Both the position numbers and the translations under genes were made by a program. From Pseudoscleropodium purum (taxonomy: Eukaryota > Streptophyta > Bryopsida > Hypnales > Brachytheciaceae), in contig OZ017803.1 in assembly GCA_963969395.1 (NCBI GenBank), positions 4,340,001 through 4,404,000 of the forward strand: 64,000 nucleotides of DNA, written 5' to 3'. How positions within the stretch are numbered: position 1 is the stretch's first letter; every line of letters starts with the position of its first letter. The notes beneath the pieces are model-generated. The model made no database searches and had not been told where the DNA came from. It saw only the letters and a program-made list of their open reading frames with translations. Below, in pieces: positions 58,431 to 64,000 of this stretch.

Positions 58431-59193
58431 AAAACATGTCAACATAACCAATACTATGCAATTAGTGTCCTATACAACTATCATGCCACTCTAATCCTCT
58501 CTATTAGCACCAAATCTAATGTAGTTGTTTTATGTTGTTGTTTGACAACATTCATACATTCTTTTAGTTGTAAAGCAATCATTCTATAGTTGCCAAAAAT
58601 GACTAGGAAACAACTAGTGTCCTACACAACTATCATGCAAGTCTAAAATGACCATAGTTGTTTCCTATTTGCTCTCTAGTCGCACATTAGTTATTTCTTA
58701 GTTGTTTCTTAGTTGCTTCAAAGTTCATTCCCATTTGTCTTATATAAATTTAAAGAGTACTGTTAGATTGGACATATAAGACTTGTAAGTTGTTGTAGTC
58801 TTATACAATGAATTTTTTTGATAAAATTCTAAGATTTCTACAATCTATAGAAATAAAAAAATTATTAAAATTATTGTTATTTTTAAATCTATGAAATTGA
58901 ATTTTTGAAATCTAGGAAGAAGGTACATCTGAAATTTTGAAATCTAAAAAGAAGGTAGATATGAAATCTATAGATCTTTGAGATTAAGATTTTAAAATCT
59001 AGAAGTTGCAAACATCAATGAAGTTCTTCATATGCTATCAAATGACAAAAAAAAATGCACTACTAGATTGCAACTAATGCAATTTGTCCTTTGCAACTAT
59101 GGGCTCTAAATTGTCACCTAGTTATAAACATCCTATGCAACTACAAAACGAGTTGCACACTATAGTTGCAAAATCCCTTATTTTCTTCTAATG
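58431..59193. mobile_element. Non-autonomous CACTA element, 763 bp
   Basis: Starts CACTAGAAGAAAAACATG, ends TTTTCTTCTAATG (one change from TAGTG), and is flanked by AGT on both sides (58428-58430, 59194-59196). It is the inverted, internally shorter relative of 23782-24886, with the same AACTATCATGC / CTAGTTGTTT subterminal words. Confidence 0.85.
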
Positions 59194-59196
59194 AGT

Positions 59197-60284
59197 GTTG
59201 TAGGAATTAACAAGCTACACTTTAATATGGTGTTTAATTGGCCACACTCTAATAATGCATGTTTTTTCCAATGCATTAGATGTTTTATGTTGGATTGAAA
59301 GGATTGTTTTAGCCTTGTTCTCCTTGCTCTAATGAACAATGCTTCTATCAGAATATTTAAATAATAAAATTAAAATATTTGAATTTTTTTTTTTCAACTT
59401 TTTAATTAATGAAATAATTTTTTTAACATGGTAGTCTCTTTGCCATGTCAGATTGCAACTATAGTGCAGTTTTTAAGTTCCCGATAGCTCATGAACTAGC
59501 AATCCTTAAGAAGCCCCAACTCTCTTTGAATGGTACTCCTTGGATAGTCCAAGAAAATTACAAAAAGTAAAAGGTTCTAAATGTGTCCCCTTCTTAGGAA
59601 TGATTGATATTTTCTTTGACATATCTATGATTGTCATTGATGAAGTAGGTACGCTTAAAGGGACAATTTGTGAACCCTGTACTTTACAAGTAATGTTGAT
59701 CTCAGTGCAAGTTTGTATAGTGTTTTATTTTTATTTTTTATTTAATTTTTCTTAAATCACATTTTTCTATCCTAAAATGAATATGAGGAATGCACGAGAG
59801 TAAATTAAAATATGTTCGCACTTAGTGTTAAAGAATGTTGTTATTGAGGGTCTTAGGAATGAATTTAGACCTACGGTAGAAGTACCTATTTTGGATAATT
59901 TAAGCTTTTCAGATAGGATGATGTGGGAGATTCACAAGAAACTCAATTCAGTGTGTGCAAAAATAAGGTTGTGGAAGAATGCCAAAACAACTGAAATTTT
60001 TTCACCAAAAATGAATATTTTATTGAATTTAAAAGTGGATTTTGCACCTGGACCCATTCCAGTTTCATAGACTCACCTATTGTAGTTAGCTTTGGCACTT
60101 CTCCCTAGGCCAAGAAAGAAGAGAGATGAGTGGACGAGAAAGTACAAACCAAGAATATTTTTTGATGACTAGTGCATCTAGCTATTGTCCACAATAGGTT
60201 AGTCTATGACACAATTGCAGGGGGCTGTCTGAAATAGGTACTTCTACCTTACTTGTGGACTGGATTCTCATTGCAAACACCACC
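59197..60284. other. Stretch with no supported gene
   Basis: An 81-codon plus-strand frame (59825-60070) lacks an ATG start and a recognised family, though its codons look orderly (PTVEVPILDNLSFSDRMMWE). It could be an exon remnant. Otherwise featureless. Confidence 0.3.
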
Positions 60285-60840
60285 CCTGACACTAAGTGCA
60301 AACATACTCTAAAGCTTCCTTGCCATTGTTCCTTTGTTTTGATGAGCCAGTCCCTCAGTAGCAGGAGAGCATGCAGGGTTTACCATATTCCTGGTGAGGT
60401 CCACTCGAGAACGACTATTCCAACACAAATGATTTGTACCTGTGATCCCCTCAGATCTGGCAGCCAAGAATTTGCCAAAAGGGTCACAAGGGTCACAGTC
60501 CCAGCACCTTGGCCATACCTTGACCCTTTAAGGATAGGCTGGTCTTTGATGAAATCATCATTTTCTAGTACCGTTGGAATCCATCGCTTAAAAAAATGAA
60601 AAAGTGTTCATTGGAAGTCAAACTACTACAGAAGATGTTCCTTTTTTCACAACAAAATTTTGAGGATGAGTAGTTGTACTTCTGTTCTATACAAGAGAAT
60701 TCTCTATCATCCATTGGACACTTAGTATCCACAGCAACTTTACAAGGTTAAAGCAAGTGCCATCTTTCTTCTCTAATGTTGAAGATGCATTTGATGATGA
60801 AATACTTGCCAAGGACATTGTTCTACTGATGCTCATTTTA
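60285..60840 (+). repeat. Family E module interrupted by a family F MITE
   Basis: Contains TTTTGATGAGCCAGTCCCTC, the block coding EFAKRVTRVTVPAPWP, and after the MITE a decayed form of the acidic exon block (60778-60825). Compared with 13588-14012, the MITE lies between the APWP block and the acidic block. Confidence 0.5.
60524..60747. mobile_element. Short TTAA MITE, family F, 224 bp
   Basis: Left flank TTGA (60520-60523), right flank TTAA (60748-60751). Ends CCCTTTAAGGATAGG and CAACTTTACAAGG. It is one base longer than 5969-6191 and collinear with it. Confidence 0.7.
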
Positions 60841-60944
60841 TTGACTTTGTCCTTTGGACAAAGACTATGGCATCAACTCTATTTCCACAATTTCAATTGT
60901 CCAAAGTAGTCAAAAATTTGAGACCTACTTCTTTGTTCAATTGT

Positions 60945-61085
60945 TTTGATGAGCCAAACTTAGTTGGAGAGTACACAAAGCTTAATCAACATAGAGGATT
61001 TGTACACGTTCCTCTCAGATCCTATAGTTGGGAATTTGCCAAAAGGATCACAGTCATAGCACCTTGGCCAAAAGGTAGACCAACC
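60945..61085 (+). repeat. Family E fragment
   Basis: Contains TTTTGATGAGCCA and a frame coding VPLRSYSWEFAKRITV then APWPKG, the same peptide block as in the preceding copy. The acidic block is absent. Confidence 0.45.
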
Positions 61086-61612
61086 CATCTCTATCATCTA
61101 CCTACATTAGGAGCCGACCCATTTCTAATCACCTCCCATTTCCAACCTATAGATTGTTCTCTTTTTGTGCAGTTGTGGTGTGGTTCTCAAAGTAGTTGTG
61201 GCGCATTATGATTGGTTGCTAGGCTCTCAATATTGCAACCAACCTTTAGGTGATTCTACGACTAGTCTATGGTTGGAAATAGAATAGTCTATATGCCCAA
61301 TAGGTTGTATAGTACAGTGTAGCTAAAAACTTCATGATAACCACATTTTGAGGGGTGTTTGTTTTTGCGAAATTACATAATCCTTCCAAAATCTATTTCT
61401 CCATTAGGGAAAATGACTACATTTAGAAAATTCGTACTCCACATACCCAAAATTCCTTAAGTGGTTGGAAATGGGTTGGCTCCTTTATCCCTGTTGTACT
61501 TTTAATCCATAACCACAACAAAACTCATCCAAATTCATTCAATTTTCTCACATATCAATACATTAAATTCAAATTGGGTAATGTGTTAATCCTCAATTGG
61601 TAAATACTTTAA

Positions 61613-62537
61613 TCCCTAAAGTTCCATGACTATGTATTCACCAAAAAGGCTCCAAAACTGCCATTTCTAGTACAACTATTAGATTTTTGGAAAAAAACCC
61701 AATTTTTGACACATATAACCGTAGGATCTTGTAGAATGATGACTTGAAAACATGTGGTAAAAATTTCAGAAAATTCCATCGTGTAGACCATAAGATATTA
61801 GCATTCAAATTCACCAAAACCATTTTTTCAACCTTGTGAAAAAGTGGGCAGCTGCACTTCACAAGTTCACTTTCTATGAAAAAATGAACAAAATGGTGTG
61901 CTTCTTTGGATTGTTTTTCCTAGACAAGTTGGTCACATGCTTGAAAATTTTCAAATCATTTGGAACAATACAACATATAGGGAAACAATAGTAAGTAGGT
62001 AGTAATAGAGAATAATTCAGAATACTAAATTATTAAGAATTGAAATATGGAATTGAAATTTTTCAATCCCAATGGTTGAAATGTTGTAATAAACAATTTA
62101 CATCCTATGATTTTTTTTTTTTTTTTCCAAAATATTGAAAATTAGATAAGATCAAGGATTTCAAAGTTTATTTTAGAGTAGGGAGTCCATAGTTGCTTGC
62201 AAACAAAAAATCCTCATAACTTTCAACTCATTGATCAAAATGGAATGATTCAAAGCTTTCATTGTATATATAAGTCTTGAAAACAAATTTTAAATTTTAG
62301 TTTCTGAAAAACGTGATTTTTTTAATTTGCCCAAACTGCCCAGTTACAAAAAAGGAACATATTAGGCTATAACTTTTGACTTCTATTCCCAAATGTCATG
62401 AAATTTGTTGCATATGAAAGATATTCCTTGTTTACACCTTCTACTAGAATTTCCGCTTAAAATATGCAAATTTTTGGTCACAATGACTTGCCTAAAATTT
62501 TTATACAACCAAAATATGAAGTCTAGTCCTTTAGAGG
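61613..62537. mobile_element. TTAA-flanked MITE, family A, 925 bp
   Basis: TTAA at 61609-61612 and 62538-62541. The ends are TCCCTAAAGTTCCATGAC and GTCCTTTAGAGG. It is collinear with 55037-55964, from which it seems least diverged. The minus-strand frame of 74 codons inside is not a gene. Confidence 0.88.
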
Positions 62538-62814
62538 TTAAGTGCCAATAGACATACTCCAAGGCAATTATGGGTTGTTAATAGGGCGTTTATGACTCCA
62601 CTTTACAGGTGGTTTTGTAATTTTAGGGTAAACCATTTCAAAAATTCACAAAAATTATAATTTTAATTGAAAAATTATAATTCTACTTGGGTTTGATTTT
62701 AGAAAGCACACACCTCTCTGAAAAATATGTTCCACTCTTGGAGTTGACTTTAAATTAATCAAATTGCAAATCAAGGTGGTAATAGTTTTGCCCTCCTTAA
62801 AGCGAGCGTTGTCT

Positions 62815-63130
62815 TCTTTTCCATCTTGAAGATGCATATGATGATGAAGTCCCTGCCAAGGACATTGTCTACTAATGCATACTTTATTTTCCTTTTAAGT
62901 CCTATTGGAATAGGCAATTTGCTCTAAAAATTAGAGATTGAAAAAGGTACACTAGCCTATGACAAGCAAAATGACTGATTTGCTTGGGTTACTTTGTCTT
63001 TGCAATGATTCCACCCTCGTGGTTCATTGGGACACTGCAACCTCATATGTAGACTTGCTTCATTGCCATTGTTCCTTGGGCCAATCCCTTAATAGGAGAG
63101 CAAGCAAAGCTTTGTCAAGTTGATGAACAT
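62815..63130 (+). repeat. Two family E fragments
   Basis: 62826-62880 is the acidic exon block (GAAGATGCATATGATGATGA, then CCTGCCAAGGAC). 62985-63130 is the front of another unit (TGATTCCACCCTCG, CATTGGGACA, CTTCATTGCCATTGTTCC, TAGGAGAGCAAGC). Confidence 0.5.
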
Positions 63131-63404
63131 TTTTTGGCTCCCAAAATTCATTATAATTCCAAATTCAAGAATAAAATTATAAGTTTTTTTGCAATTCCCA
63201 TATTTCCTATCTCGATCACTTGCCTCATACACTCACACTCATTTTCCATCCTAGAATCACTTTATACCCCAGATTTGCTCATGATGTATCATATCCCAGA
63301 ATCACTTTAGTGATCGGCTACATGTGGTCTGACCTTAGTCGTAGTCTGAGTGCAAGTTGCGATTTCTTTTTTTGGGGGGGGGAAGGCTGGTCAGTGGAAT
63401 GAAT

Positions 63405-63720
63405 ACTTCAGAGATTGCTTGTGTTACGTAGTTTTTGGAATGATTCCCCACCCTCCTATTTTTCTCAACTTCATAAAAGAGACCAGCTTCACTGCCATTG
63501 TTAAGTTAAGTTTACTGTGTTTTGATGAGCCAGACTGTTAAAAGTTTGCAGGAGAGGAGAGCACACATTCAAGGCTTTGGTGACCCCTGTTGCAGCACCT
63601 TGGCCATTGTCTTTTTTTTTTTTTCCTTCAGTGCTGAAGGTGCATCTGATGATGAAGTCCTTGCCAGCATAACAATGCACTCAGAAGAGGCGTACCACCT
63701 TGGTTTGCATTAAGCTTAGT
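63405..63720 (+). repeat. Family E module
   Basis: It runs from AGATTGCTTGTGTTAC through TTTTGATGAGCCAGAC and GCAGCACCTTGGCCATTG. A T-rich tract with TTCAG, which resembles an acceptor, then precedes the acidic block coding AEGASDDEVLA. Confidence 0.55.
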
Positions 63721-64000
63721 TGATCCCCTCTTCTCTCAAAAAATTTACAAGTCATTAATTTTTTTTTTTAAATACTTATCTTCGAAATTGTCATTGATTT
63801 CTCAAAAAAAACACAAGCCATTGATCTTGTGAGATTTAATTTGAGCCGTTCAAAAATAAAATATTGGATATAGATACAATATCGCATATTAATATGTACT
63901 GAATACTAAATATGGATATTAGATATGGATATAATATCACATATGAATACATACATAATATTGAATACATATATCAAATACAAATACAATATTGAATACA
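63700..64000. repeat. Inverted copy of the ATATC-array repeat
   Basis: Matches the reverse complement of 49440-49755: GGTTTGCATTA, then CTCAAAAAATTTACAAG and GATCTTGTGAGATTTAAT, followed by a degenerate GGATATAGATAC-type array that runs off the window. Confidence 0.6.

Overview
This window looks like a gene-poor, A+T-rich piece of a large plant nuclear genome. It holds one intact protein gene in 64 kb. Almost everything else is transposon-derived or decayed. The intact gene (41864-42958, +) is an intronless microbial-type terpene synthase. That class is known from non-seed land plants (ferns, lycophytes, bryophytes) and not from seed plants, so I infer a non-seed land plant. A plant-type PIF/Harbinger accessory-protein remnant, a plant-style tRNA-derived SINE and Tat/Ogre-like LTR remnants fit this. 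The lineage itself is not proven by the sequence.

Layout. Positions 1-2885 are a second, decayed copy of the 3' half of the terpene synthase plus its 3' flank. It is collinear and in the same orientation with about 42490-48545, so the two form a tandem segmental duplication about 42 kb apart. Each copy serves as the empty-site control for insertions in the other: a 332-bp Harbinger-like MITE and a 0.55-kb insertion lie only in copy 1. A 410-bp MITE, a 107-bp LINE tail and a 2.49-kb solo LTR lie only in copy 2. Positions 3370-5627 hold exon-like blocks, all in phase 0, of a decayed coiled-coil gene on the minus strand, one exon of which is split by a MITE.

Mobile elements dominate. The most striking group is a set of non-autonomous elements with CCCCTAAAGGACC-type ends, nearly all flanked by TTAA: about 0.93-kb (A), 0.91-kb (B), 0.22-kb (F) and two odd-sized forms, roughly 15 insertions. 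TTAA targeting is the hallmark of piggyBac, which is not normally expected in land plants. Other groups are CACTA-type elements with exact 3-bp duplications (7311-10264, 23782-24886, 28310-28524, 58431-59193), PIF/Harbinger-type MITEs, a 1.29-kb foldback element nested in a TTAA element, a decayed Tc1/mariner transposase (22724-23446, minus), a Harbinger accessory ORF remnant (12279-12899, minus), a SINE, LINE tails, and a gypsy remnant with a primer-binding-like site.

A module with a TATA-like box and a conserved acidic exon-like peptide recurs six or more times (family E). The terpene synthase is the only likely functional product; nothing in the window suggests a gene cluster around it. 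All alignments here were made by eye, so element borders without a visible target duplication are approximate.
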